Assembly: GCA_018873245.2 (NCBI GenBank)
Contig: JAEMBT020000007.1
Span: forward strand, 2,242,001 to 2,306,000
DNA: 64,000 nucleotides
Direction: 5' to 3'
Source: Archegozetes longisetosus
Taxonomy: Eukaryota > Arthropoda > Arachnida > Sarcoptiformes > Trhypochthoniidae
The position numbers and the translations under genes were made by a program. This document shows, piece by piece, positions 1 to 11,175 of the stretch. Each line of letters starts with the position of its first letter. The first letter of the stretch is position 1. The notes beneath the pieces are model-generated. The model did not search any database, had not been told where the DNA came from, and saw only the letters and a list, made by a program, of their open reading frames with translations.

Positions 1-479
1 CATAAAATACTAATAGTTGCAATTATTAGAGCTTGTGGTGAATGACTCGTTGCTAACATTAACATGAAACAATATAATCGAGTGAACTATTTGGAACTAA
101 AATTTACTTTAATAATGAGAATCTCGTTAGCAATATGTTGATTGAAAATGACTTAATTACGTTTCGTCTATTTTTAAAAAAGTTTATAGTATGGAAACAT
201 ATTTTTATTCACGATCTAATAAGAATTTCACTGAAAAATTTTCAATGCATTGCATTTTATTTTATTCAAATGTAGCAACCTAAAAATTTGTAATTTTTGA
301 AAAAGATTGATTTTTTCAAACACTCAAAAGTATTTGGAGGATAGTTTTTGGCATGATTTAAAATGAGTTTAGAACTATATGAAGAAACAAGTTCATATTG
401 CAGTGTTGTTAAATAAACCAGAGAATAATAAAGCCAAGAAAAGGTTGAATTTCTATCAACATATTTGATTGGAAAAGTG

Positions 480-794
480 GTTTTTTAATTGTTTTTATTG
501 GACAAAAACAAGTTTGATATTGTTGAAGTGAGTCCTCGTCTTTACTTCAATTTTGTTATACTGTAGTGGTGTGGAAAGCAATACTTGAAGTATAGTATCA
601 GCGAATGAGTGAATTGAGTGCAATCATTAGTAGCAATCACTAAAAACTAAACCTTTAAGTGACTCTCAGTCACATTTTTGCTTATATTACAGCGTTTTGT
701 TCTTTTACAGAACGTTCTCAAACTAACTATTATTTATTCAAAGCTAGTCTTCAATTTTGCTTTTTCCTCCATTCCTTCCTCATTTGTACTGTTC
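480..794 (+). repeat. near-identical island shared with 21938-22252
   Basis: About 315 bases match 21938-22252 with only a handful of differences, while the sequence on both sides has diverged much more. Recognisable but weaker reverse copies lie at about 43260-43720 and 54900-55280. It contains a splice-acceptor-like end after a T-rich tract near 690. It could be a promoter with a first non-coding exon, or a recent gene-conversion tract. The hydrophobic open frames across it start at GTG or TTG and are not conserved as protein in the reverse copies, so I do not call it coding. Confidence 0.6.
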
Positions 795-2989
795 CTCAAT
801 CGACAATCTTTAGTCCCTTCCTCTGCTGTTTTCCTTATTTCAAATCCGATTCTTTTCTCCTATTCTCTTAAGCAAAAGAATTGTTTCGATCTTACAAAAA
901 TTTATTTATAACTATTACGACGAAGAAATTCATAATTGAATCTTCAATTAATCTTAAGACTTTTCTAGATTTTAATTATTTGCATTCAATCATGAAATTA
1001 TTATAGTTAGATAAAAAGCAAAAATATCAAGCCTATCTTCCTATTGAAACATAAATTCATGCGGTTTTTCAAAAAATAATTTTTGTGGTTATTCTCATGA
1101 TTTCTTGTTTGCAAAGCTTTAAATAAAAAAAGCCTAAAAACCTATGAACAATAAGTAAATCTTTATATTTGTTTTGTTCAATCATACCGTATTATGCATT
1201 CGTATTTTAGAAACTCTCAGAAATTTATTGGTATAACAAGATTATGAGATGTAATTTGAGGAATCGATTGAACAGACAAATAAAATTGATTTATCCTCCA
1301 CATGGATTCGAATCATAAACAGTCAAAAGACCTTTTCGGACGGAAAGCTCTAAAAATTCAGACGGAAAATCGAAACGAAAGAGAGAAATCTCGAAAGTTT
1401 GTTTAGAACAAATTTTAAGACCTACCTACCAGAAATCTTTTATCATTTCGAGATTTTTATTTTTGGTAATTTAAGGTCCTTTGAATTTTTCAGACTATGA
1501 ATATTAGCTCATTTTACATGTTATTGCATGATTGGCACATCTTTTAGTTTCCGATAGTCTGAAGATGCAATAAAAAACTAGAATCTCAGACAAGTCACAG
1601 CTCTAGTCATTAGCATCATTAAAATAACATTGCATTCAATTTGCATAAGTTTATAGTATGAAGAGAAGATGAAGAAAACAAATGATAGAATTGCTGCAAA
1701 CTTTTCACTTATACTTCTCGGCTATAACTGATGTTAAATTTTAATTTTATGAAGTAGACATACAAATAATTTTAGAAAATTTAGATGTGACAAGGTGAAA
1801 AATTATGGAGCTTACATTAAGTTCGAACGAAGGTTTTGAAAAATTTTGCGAAAAATTATCTTAAAAAAGTAATATTCAATATTCAAAAAATAAATACTGT
1901 TCAGATACATCTAACAGATGTATAAAAGTTTGCATAGCACATTATAGAAATTTATTTTAAGGTTATACACTTTTGCTACAGTTTTCAATATTTAATTTAT
2001 TCCTACTATACAGAGTGCAACATCTGAAAAATCTTAATTTATAAAGTTACAAGTATTGATACTTTGTTAGAGTGAATCTGAGTTGATTAAAAAAAAGTTC
2101 TGAAACGCCACTACTGAACAGAGTAGAAATTTAATAGAAGAAAGAAATCGAAAAATAGTGAAAAAACTATTATTCAGGAAATTGTTTTGTCTACTTAGTG
2201 AAAAGCTAATGCCAAACAATGTAAAACATTTGTTCAACAATTTATTCTGCAAATAGCATTTGATTCAATTAGTGACAAAACTGTTGTTTTTGCTAATGTT
2301 TGCCTAACCCGTAAATAGTTTTGTAATACAGTATGATCGAAAAGTTTACCTTTCTCTTATTGAGCTTTATTAATTATTTCAAGTCTTCTTTAGACAAAAC
2401 GTGACTCAACAAATGCAAATCATTTTTCTCTATGTTTACTATTCTCTAAATGTTATTTTCAAATAACTACAATAAATATCTCACAGCTTAATGAAGGGGA
2501 ACGTGAGAAGTTCCCCAAAAATTTAAATGTTATAATGAAGTGTTTACGCTCAAATTACTCAATCGTTTTCTCAATATCTACGTAATTCTGTTCAACTCCA
2601 AACTAAAAAAATTTTTTTAATGTAATATTGACTTTAATTTTATAAACCCGTCATTTATATTGTATTTTAGTTTGCAAAATTCTACTCAACAGATAAAGAC
2701 TAAACTAATTGTGATTCAAATAAAATTTTTAGAGTAATAAAAGGCAAATAATGAGCGAATTACCTCATTAAAAGACCTAAACAGTATTCAATTCATGGAA
2801 AATAATGTTTTTGAAGCATTCAATGATTGAACATAGGTTATGATATTGAATTAGATTTTGATTGCATATTTTAAAAAATCAAACCCGTTAAAAGTACTGA
2901 TAAAATAAAATTTCACATTAATGATGAAATAAATACAAGCTTGATATCAATAAATTTCTTCATTCAGCGAAGAAAAAATCTACACAAAA

Positions 2990-3365
2990 CTCATCTAATC
3001 GTTAGTAGTGACTAAGTACTAAGACAATATATGAAATGCGTAGCATTCGCATGTAAAATAATGGACCAATAGTGAGTGAGTGAGTAATCATTAGTATATC
3101 TATCAAAGTGAGAATATCATTAATATTGTGGTAAAAGTTATCAGTCATTACAGTTCATGTCAGAGACATTAGTTTTAATAGTATTAGACTTTTAAATCCT
3201 ATCACTCTATAAGTTATATAAACATACTGTTTGTGTCAAATATACTATTCTAATGAAAAGTATTATTGAAGTAATGATAAAAGCGTGACTAGTGATCCAT
3301 TACTGCTTTTATAAAACGCTTAACCATATAATGATTCAACGAGCGAATCATATTTCATATGCGTA
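2990..3365 (+). promoter_or_regulatory. conserved block in the 5' flank, possible promoter (copy 1)
   Basis: This block is much better conserved than its surroundings in the four copies whose 5' flank is visible (here, 23830-24255, reverse near 40740-41040 and reverse near 53510-53830). It contains a TTATAAAA stretch near 3310 followed by a conserved segment. A core promoter or enhancer is plausible, but only conservation and the TATA-like sequence support it. Confidence 0.3.
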
Positions 3366-4284
3366 TTAAAAACAAAGATCTATAAGTCTTATTAAAAAAA
3401 CTATAGATTAAAATTTCAAGCTATTTGTAGTTAGGATGTTGGTTAATTTTATCTTATTAATTGGAATTTAAAGTTTAACTTGTTGATCTTACAAGGAAAC
3501 TCCCGCGGTGTTACATCGGTAATTTTAAGAGTGCTTATATTTTTGAATAGTACTCATCCTGAGGATCACAATAGTATATGCCATTCGCCCGGAAATGTAA
3601 CCTCTTAGGTCATATAGGTGATAAATGATTTGTCCATAGACCTAATGCTATTCGAGTGCCTATGCTTATACCTCATCAATTTTTCATGCTTATAACCCTA
3701 TGAAGGGGTAATAATACTATGATATTATTATGGCTCTAGAGAGGGACCAAATTAAAAAATAAAATTATTTTAACATCAAGTCTATGGCCGATACCCTTCC
3801 GTTTAACTTTTTCTGGAAGATTTGGCCTCCACTTTCCAAACAAGATCATAGTATCATTCGGTAGGGGACAGGGTATTATAGAAATAAAATCTGTTCGATT
3901 AGACTCCAAAACAAGCAAAGCATGCAAGGATCATGTATATAATTACATTATGTAATGATTGAAAGTAAACAAGTGTTTATTAAATATCAATTTTGATTAT
4001 AATTATTATTTCTTTTATAATAATCAAAACTAAATGTAATAATAATAATAATACTCCCCACCCTATGTATACTAAAACCTCATGCCCACGATTTGCCACG
4101 TCCCTATGCTCGGAAGTGCCCATAGAAATACATTGCAGTTGGTGTAATTGTGTAATTGGAATGCCATTTAAACACGCGAGTTGTCATTAAAATGCATAGA
4201 ATTCATCTTTTGTTAATAAAATCGCAGTAATAATTAAAACCACATGAATTTGAAATCAATTAACAAAATCGGGAGATTAAAAAA

Positions 4285-4313
4285 CAGAGGGTTATAGAAT
4301 CGAGGATCCACTG
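4285..4313 (-). repeat. pogo/Tigger-type terminal sequence (left arm)
   Basis: Read on the minus strand, a 29-base end starts CAGTGGATCCTCGATT and is preceded by TA, the target site used by pogo elements. The element it belongs to would extend toward lower coordinates. No matching opposite end was found, so this is a solo or internalised end. Confidence 0.45.
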
Positions 4314-5237
4314 TATAGAGTTTCGCTAAACTAGGGTTTCAGTTTCATCATCTCGATGAGGTGAATCCAATAACGTCTTACAGCTATATTAAGTCAGTTA
4401 AAAGCGTAAAATTAACTCTAGGGTAAACTGTTACCCACGTTTTCCATCTTTTATATCTGTTCTATGTTAGTCCGAATGCTTTCAGAATCAAGGTTAGCCC
4501 TTGTTTTCGTAATTTAAATCTACTAATTAATTGATTTTAGTTAACATCTGCTACAGCGTTTTCAGTGGTTTAAATTGCTAGTAGCAACATTACACCAATG
4601 CGACACATATAGTAAACACAAAGCACTGCGTTGTAAGGGGAAATTTCTATCCTCAGCCAAACATGTTGCCAGAAAATATTTCTTAAATTAATGTTATAAG
4701 TCTAAATTAATCAGATTTTTGTCATTCAAAGCTAGTTATATGACTGAGGAATATCTAAATTCTCAAGAAGTAACAACATTTTGTTGATTTTTTGCGAGAT
4801 TTTTATAACCAAACTTGTTAACATTTTATCCCACAGTTATTACTAAGGGTCAATAAAATTAAAACATCTGTATATGTAATATTGCTTTCAATTTTAGTTT
4901 TAGCCTATTATTTTAGGTTCTGCTAAAATCTTTCACAACTATAATTAAAACTAATTGAGTTTAATGAACTTTATACAAAAAGAATAACACACGATTGTAA
5001 TTCACTTGAATAGTATTGCAAACTGTATTTGCAACTGTATTCAGTTGTAAATAATTACACGTTTATTTTTAGAAAATTTACATTTGTTTTTTAAGATATT
5101 TATTTCGACAGATTTTTGAATTACAAGTTATAACAGAAAAACAAAGTATGAAACGTATGCCTCTTACATATGTTTCTTACTATTTCAAAAATAGTATTTG
5201 TATGCATTCGCAACTTATAAATACGATTATGAATACA

Positions 5238-5300
5238 CTAATGAAGCTACACTACTTTTACTATTTGCAACTTTGGTCAAATGTCAAAAGAAAACTAGTG
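5238..5300 (+). other. second copy of the loop gene's signal-peptide exon, facing the loop
   Basis: This is the left-arm duplicate of the exon at 8107-8167 (minus). It ends with the donor GTAAGC at 5301. In the frame that fits the loop gene it reads a hydrophobic stretch TLLLLFATLVKCQ. In this arm it points into the loop on the plus strand, where no matching downstream exon is present in the right orientation, so it is an orphan exon. Confidence 0.45.
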
Positions 5301-5327
5301 GTAAGCTTTAGTATTATTTTTATTTAT

Positions 5328-8074
5328 TAAGTTTCATAATTTATGAGGAGGGTAGGTCCGTACTGCAGATATTCTAAATTACAAGACATCAAATAAACAG
5401 AATGCCCTATTGTGAACATTCTAGTCACTACTCATCCAAGAAAATTGAAAAAGAATCATGTCTTCTTCCATGAGGAAGAATTCAAATGAATAGTCAAAAT
5501 CATGAAAACAATGTTTCAAGCATTTGCCATATGATTTCATTGATTTTTCGACTTTTACTTTAAAATGTGTTCTTAAAAGAAAATTTTTATCCTAAGAGCG
5601 AATTAGGATTCAGTTTCGCAGAAGTTAGTTTAGAAGAATAGGATTTTAGCAAGTCAGTTTAGTAGAAAGGATTAATTTTTCCATTTTCCTATTCTCGGTT
5701 CGGATTTTTGAAGCATTTTTTTATTCTCCAGTTATTATAAAAAGCTAGAGTTCTAAGAAATTAAGTCTCGAGTACACACTTGATGTTCTAACTGAAAATC
5801 ATTCCTTTATGAATATAATAAATTCAAAAATTTTTTCAAATAACTAAATGCTCTAAATAGGAATTGTTAAGTAAAATTATTAAATACAAAAACTAAAAAC
5901 TTTAGTTATTCAAAATGTATAGTTAAATAATTCTTATAACTCTGTTAATTAGTTAAGGTTGTATTTTCTAATTTTCAAAATTGAGTTTAATATTTAGTAT
6001 TAATGAAAATCAATCTAAAAATTCCAGTATTTATCATAGGTTCATAGTCTTATGATTTTCTATTGACTATTGATGTTTAATCTTTATTTAAATCTGTTAA
6101 TAAATATTAAATTTAGAATTTCGCGCGGGTAAATATGAGGGAATGAAAGGAACCCCAATTTTTAAGGAAGAGTAAACCAGTTATAAAATTGATTATGACA
6201 TGTTTCGGCAAAACTGACTTGTTATAAAACTTCTATTAAACTCACTTATGCGATCGTGACATTAATCGAGAGTAGTATCTATCGAACCAAAAATTGTTAA
6301 TCACACAATTTAATCTTATCAAATACTACAATATGACTTTCAAGAATTAAAGAGTGTCTATATTTCATAACCGGCGCAGTCTAAAAGATACCACTATTAT
6401 TGCATACCATTGATAGATGCTGTAAAAGAAGTTGCTCCTTTTATGGTTACAGTAACGACGTCTTTTTTATTCCTGAGGCTTACGTTGAATGTATAATTTC
6501 CATGACCCTCACCAACGCTATTGCAGCAGAGTGTCGTTTGAACAGAACTGAGGCGTGTCACCTGGTAATGTGAATAGTAAAGTTTGTAGCTTATTTGATT
6601 TTTTGTTTGAATATCTATGTAACGAAACTTTTATTTATCTTATATATAATATTTCTATTCTAATCTAATATCTCTATATTTCCTCTTGATATGAACAAGA
6701 AAATTGAATGTTTGAGACAGCATGATCTGAAGAGTAGAGCAAACTTTATTTCGAGCCGAATAGTTCCACTTGGGGAATTAAAAATTAATTTTCAATTATT
6801 CAAAGCCTATAATCTCTTTTTAAAGTAATATTTAAAAATTCAACTACCATGAAACTTCAGATAAAGATTTTTAAGCAATGAATCGGTCGCACTTTTGTGA
6901 TGTAAAGGATTTTTCTTGAATATTACTTCTTTCTCAAGATCATAACCTCTTGCATATACTCCTATAATATTACAATCATATCTCAATTAATTTAAGAGAA
7001 AATCAATTTCAAAATATTTATAATAGAGTCTATAGGAGAAATTAATCATTTCTAAAGATTATTTGAACCTCGCCCCATTGGATATTTCTTTCGAGCTTTG
7101 GTGAGTTATATGATAAAAATATGGGCTAAATTTTTATTAGAGACAAATTGGTTCTAGATCTGAAAGTTAGTTCAAAATCACCTTGAAAATTAAACACCAA
7201 TTTAAACACTGGATGGATTTTCTCCTAAATTAATTGAGATATCATTAAAGTATTTTAGGAGCATATGTAAGAGGTTATGATCTTGAAAATTAGGTAATAT
7301 TCGAGAAAAATCTTTTGCATCACAAAAGTGTGACCACTTCTTTGAAAATTATAAGTTTAAAAATTTCAAAGTCAACCATTATTTTGGTTGAAATTTACGA
7401 AAGTTACAAGGGACAGGGGAATTATCATATTATGTTAAAAATATTTTCTAACAATTTCCCAAAATCTTATATAATTTCTGAGAAAATTTATATAAAAGAA
7501 CAAATTAGTTTCTATAATTTTTAATTACATTTAGGGTCTAGAGACTGAAATAAAATGCTTTGTTCAAAAAGATTTCTAAAGGAGCAATGTCATGAAAGAA
7601 TAAGCTCATGAAGATCATTATTAATTTTAGATTAGAAACTTCAGGGAAACTTTCTTTTTATATCATTTATATTAGTTCCTAATTTGGAGCTCAAGAAAGA
7701 GGTATATTAATAACCGAATGAAATTTAGAAAAATTATTTATCATGTCTTTGTAAAATAATTAACCTTATAATTCGAAGATTCAGTTTGATGATTTAGAGA
7801 AAATTTTTGAAATTGAATAATGTTCTTTACCTCTTTGATCTTCAAATCGAGAATGCACGTATATTGCTCATTAACAGTTAGTGTTGTTTTCTTACAATTC
7901 GCACATAAACCAAATTTGCCTCAAAATAGAATCAATAAATATTTAATTTGATGTTTTGAATTTCCCATTTAGATTAAAAATGACTAGAAAAATTTATTCG
8001 AAATAGTGAAATGTTTTATTCGAAATGAAATTTACATGAATAATTGAGTAGAACAACGTTTACATTTTTATAAT
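5328..8074. other. unique loop between the foldback arms
   Basis: This is the 2.7 kb single-copy centre of the foldback. It holds two exons of a minus-strand secreted-protein gene (6397-6561 and 7831-7919) and a smaller hairpin (6883-7345) in the intron between them. The rest (5330-6390, 7350-7830) is AT-rich with no feature I can support. Confidence 0.7.
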
Positions 8075-8167
8075 GAAAAATAAATAAAAATAATACTAAA
8101 GCTTACCACTAGTTTTCTTTTGACATTTGACCAAAGTTGCAAATAGTAAAAGTAGTGTAGCTTCATT
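6397..8167 (-). CDS. small secreted Cys-containing protein gene in the foldback loop
   Basis: Three minus-strand exons fit together. A signal-peptide exon (about 8167-8107) ends at the donor GTAAGC in phase 1. Exon 7919-7831 starts with the completing two bases and ends in phase 0 at GTAAAG. Terminal exon 6561-6397, after a TTCACATTACCAG acceptor, encodes 54 residues and a TAA. The hydrophobic stretch TLLLLFATLVKCQ is followed by about 90 residues with Cys in LCANC, YTC and LCC and a strand-rich tail (NYTFNVSL, DVVTVTIKG). Two N-linked sequons (NYT, NVS) fit secretion. GC content is well above the surroundings. Function is unknown. No ATG lies directly in frame before the hydrophobic stretch; an ATG exists one frame away, so the start is either lost by a frameshift or in an unseen exon. 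An ATTAAA about 100 bases after the stop could be the polyadenylation signal. Confidence 0.6.
6883..7345. repeat. hairpin MITE-like repeat in the intron of the loop gene
   Basis: About 130 bases at 6883-7013 are the reverse complement, at roughly 85% by eye, of about 7210-7345. Both arms contain CACTTTTGTGATG and AAGATCATAACCTCTT. The central 190 bases are unrelated. This is likely a non-autonomous inverted-repeat element; target-site duplications could not be fixed. Confidence 0.6.
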
Positions 8168-9005
8168 AGTGTATTCATAATCGTATTTATAAGTTGCGAA
8201 TGCATACAAATACTATTTTTGAAATAGTAAGAAACATATGTAAGAGGCATACGTTTCATACTTTGTTTTTCTGTTATAACTTGTAATTCAAAAATCTGTC
8301 GAAATAAATATCTTAAAAAAACAAATGTAAATTTTCTAAAAATAAACGTGTAATTATTTACAACTGAATACAGTTGCAAATACAGTTTGCAATACTATTC
8401 AAGTGAATTACAATCGTGTGTTATTCTTTTTTGTATAAAGTTCATTAAACTCAATTAGTTTTAATTATAGTTGTGAAAGATTTTAGCAGAACCTAAAATA
8501 ATAGGCTAAAACTAAAATTGAAAGCAATATTACATATACAGATGTTTTAATTTTATTGACCCTTAGTAATAACTGTGGGATAAAATGTTAACAAGTTTGG
8601 TTATAAAAATCTCGCAAAAAATCAACAAAATGTTGTTACTTCTTGAGAATTTAGATATTCCTCAGTCATATAACTAGCTTTGAATGACAAAAATCTGATT
8701 AATTTAGACTTATAACATTAATTTAAGAAATATTTTCTGGCAACATGTTTGGCTGAGGATAGAAATTTCCCCCTTACAACGCAGTGCTTTGTGTTTACTA
8801 TATGTGTCGCATTGGTGTAATGTTGCTACTAGCAATTTAAACCACTGAAAACGCTGTAGCAGATGTTAACTAAAATCAATTAATTAGTAGATTTAAATTA
8901 CGAAAACAAGGGCTAACCTTGATTCTGAAAGCATTCGGACTAACATAGAACAGATATAAAAGATGGAAAACGTGGGTAACAGTTTACCCTAGAGTTAATT
9001 TTACG
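8075..9005 (-). repeat. right arm of the foldback, inner part
   Basis: Reverse complement of 4405-5327, almost without change. It contains the signal-peptide exon of the loop gene close to its inner end. A 104-codon open frame on the minus strand (8068-8379) crosses that exon in a different frame and is not the coding frame. Confidence 0.85.
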
Positions 9006-9343
9006 CTTACGGAAGTTAAGTTGTGACGAAGGGTTAATCACTCGTTTAATTGCTTTCAATAAGTTAATATCTGCTTAAAAGATTTAGAAATATTGTTAGT
9101 GCAACAACCTCTTATGATGAAGTGCACTAAACTTGTCGTTTCTTTTCACTCACTCTTCCAATGAAGCAAAGTTTGGCATACAAAATACTTTGTTCAACCT
9201 AACAAAAAAAAAATCATACACTGTATCAACTATCCATGGGTTGAACACGAGTTCTTCCTAAACTTCTGAAAGTCTCTTTCAGTGCATGTAGAGCTTGGAA
9301 AATTAAAAGATTTAGCTAACGACTTTTTACTTCTATTCTGTGG

Positions 9344-9492
9344 TTAATTTGGTTCATGTACTAATTGCGAAAGTGTAACATCAATTGTTACTGCCCAATA
9401 CACGTGAATATTTGGTTCGAAGCTTACATTGATATCGACCTTATCACCAGAGAAAGACAAAATAGTTGAATGATATAATTGTGGAACAAACC
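9344..9492 (-). CDS. exon resembling part of an ML (MD-2-related lipid-recognition) domain
   Basis: After an acceptor (TTAATATTAG) a minus-strand frame of 48 residues runs to a TAA. It contains SGDKVDINVSFEPNIHVYW followed by an alternating hydrophobic stretch AVTIDVTLSQL. The pattern of a G followed by an alternating strand, FxPN and another strand is what I associate with the first half of ML proteins (NPC2, mite group 2 allergens). The cysteine normally just before it is not seen. A further exon-like frame follows a CCAAG acceptor at about 9294 (minus), reading either STCTERDFQKF or ALKETFRSLG depending on phase; I could not find a donor that joins it cleanly. No 5' exon was found. It may be a gene fragment carried by the foldback. 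Confidence 0.4.
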
Positions 9493-9833
9493 CTAATATT
9501 AAACTTTGAATTTTATTATGAAAACTTAATACAATAATTAGAGTATTTCCAAAGCTAATGATTCATTGTTTTAAAACATCTTCTATTACATGAATTTTTC
9601 AATAAATAGATTGAGCTTATTGAAATATGAACCATACATTAAAGTCAATATTTGATAGTAAAATTCAAGCTTCAATATTGGGGTTTGTTTCATAATTATA
9701 TTGATCAATAATTTTTTCAATTATACTGCCGAACTTTGCTCATCACAAATCCTAATTAACAATCCATTGTTAAATTTATAAATCTTTTAAACTGATATCA
9801 ATTTATGTTTTAATTAATTTTCTTGAGTCAATA

Positions 9834-10191
9834 CAATAGAACCTCGTTATTTTGAACCCGCTTCTACTAAAAAGTTTTGTTCAAAATAGCCAATATATTG
9901 AAAAAAGTTCGAAATAAGGATTTCGCTCAAAATGTAATATTTGAATAATTAAGACTAAGATTTTATTTAGATTGGGGCTCAGGTTTGAGATTCGTCCACG
10001 ATTCTCTGAAATCTGAACTGCTCAGCAGTCAATAATATTTTTGTGAAAATTTGATGTGTTATTTTATCTTGAAACTATTTGACAGATATTTCAAAATAAA
10101 GAGCTACACAACAATATAGACTGATGTTCAAATTGGTTCAAAATGCTGAACACTTGAAAATAAGCGGTTTCAAAATATCGAGTGCCTACTA
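9834..10191. mobile_element. 358 bp TA-flanked MITE (Tc1/mariner/pogo superfamily)
   Basis: The left end CAATAGAACCTCGTTATTTT and the reverse complement of the right end TAGTAGGCACTCGATATTTT match over about 30 bases with a few changes, both continuing into GAAMCCGCTT. TA dinucleotides lie just outside at 9832-9833 and 10192-10193. There is no coding capacity. The AACCTCGTTAT motif is typical of pogo-like ends. Confidence 0.75.
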
Positions 10192-11175
10192 TATTTATAT
10201 TCCTCTATATTTAGTCAATTACAAAATTCACAAAAGTATTTTCGCTTTTTATACGTTTGTACTTAATATTTTTGATAGGAATAAAACTTGAATAAATCAC
10301 TTAAAAACTTAGTTTATAATGGTTGGATTTTAATACAATACATGCTTATGAAGGAAGAACTATCGTTCAAAGTTTACTTCAAATGAATAATGCACTTTAG
10401 CTTTTCTTGGGATATGAGTTTCGTAAACAATAAATATGAATTACCTCCTATTTTCTTGATAAGATTAAAAAAATTATTAACAAATTTTTATGTTCTTAAA
10501 GCAGGAGATTTCATTCCGAGCTTTAGGCTGGGGTTGAAGACTGGAGACTGCCTCAAAGCTAGAGACTTGAAGCCCATAGTTTTTCAGCTTGATCGAAAAA
10601 TTTAATTGAAATTACACATTTCGGTTGCCAAATTCTGTTGCAAAAAAAGTCTTAACTTAGAAATATACAAAGTAAGAGAATTTATTAATAATTAAATTCC
10701 GTTTGTGACTAAAGTAGCTAATCTCGAATTATACACTAAGCTAGATGACCAGAATTTGATTATCACAAAATATTTTACCTTCAATCGAGTCGTCTAACTT
10801 GTTCTTAATAAACTAATAATTTATATTTTTTAAGAACGCTAAACTATTTTCTATTTGCTAAAAATTCTGATTTTACGACATAATCAAATATGATCAATTT
10901 TTGTAATTACTATTTGTTTTGATTTTCTTGTTGAAATTATTATTACAAAATTAAGTCAATAATGAATTGTTATATTTCTAAATCTTTTAAGCAGATATTC
11001 TTTTTTGATTTATTTAACGCAATTAAGTGAACGATTAGTTACAAAGCAATTTCTACATATTAAACTTCAAAAACATACGGTAGAGAATAGTGATTGAAAA
11101 GTGAATTCCAATACCTTGGATTCCATTCGAATTCAAATTCAATTCCAAGAAATTGGAATGGAATTGAAATTAAAG

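Larger units (their letters stand above)
1..3370 (+). other. 5' flank of gene copy 1 (duplicated unit)
   Basis: This stretch contains no gene I can support. It aligns in the same orientation with 21500-24260, and in reverse with the regions ending near 44640 and 56700, so it is the 5' flank of a repeated gene unit. The opening bases match 21498 onwards with scattered changes. About 290 bases near 1320-1600 have no counterpart in the copy 2 flank and look like an insertion, but I see no clear terminal repeats there. Confidence 0.7.
3499..5327 (+). repeat. left arm of the foldback
   Basis: Positions 3499-4400 are the reverse complement of 12672-13563, and 4405-5327 of 8075-9005. Differences are rare single bases or short indels, such as a run of G differing by one near 4636 and 8770. 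The arm contains an AAT microsatellite at 4037-4053 and, near its inner end, a copy of the signal-peptide exon of the loop gene. Small open frames at 3736-3927 and 3993-4190 recur in the other arm only because the arms are duplicates. Confidence 0.85.

Noticed and set aside
659-911. Hydrophobic open frames of 70-77 codons (repeated at 22116-22430)
   Set aside because: One starts at a non-ATG codon. The reading is not preserved in the reverse copies, and the duplicates share it because the DNA is nearly identical.
3736-3927. Open frame of 63 codons, repeated at 13132-13326
   Set aside because: Present twice only because it lies in both foldback arms; no recognisable domain and no splice context.
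3993-4190. 65-codon frame identical to that at 12869-13066
   Set aside because: Identity follows from arm duplication; composition is dominated by a trinucleotide repeat and AT-rich sequence.
8068-8379. 103-codon open frame on the minus strand
   Set aside because: It crosses the signal-peptide exon in a frame that does not fit the downstream exons of the loop gene.
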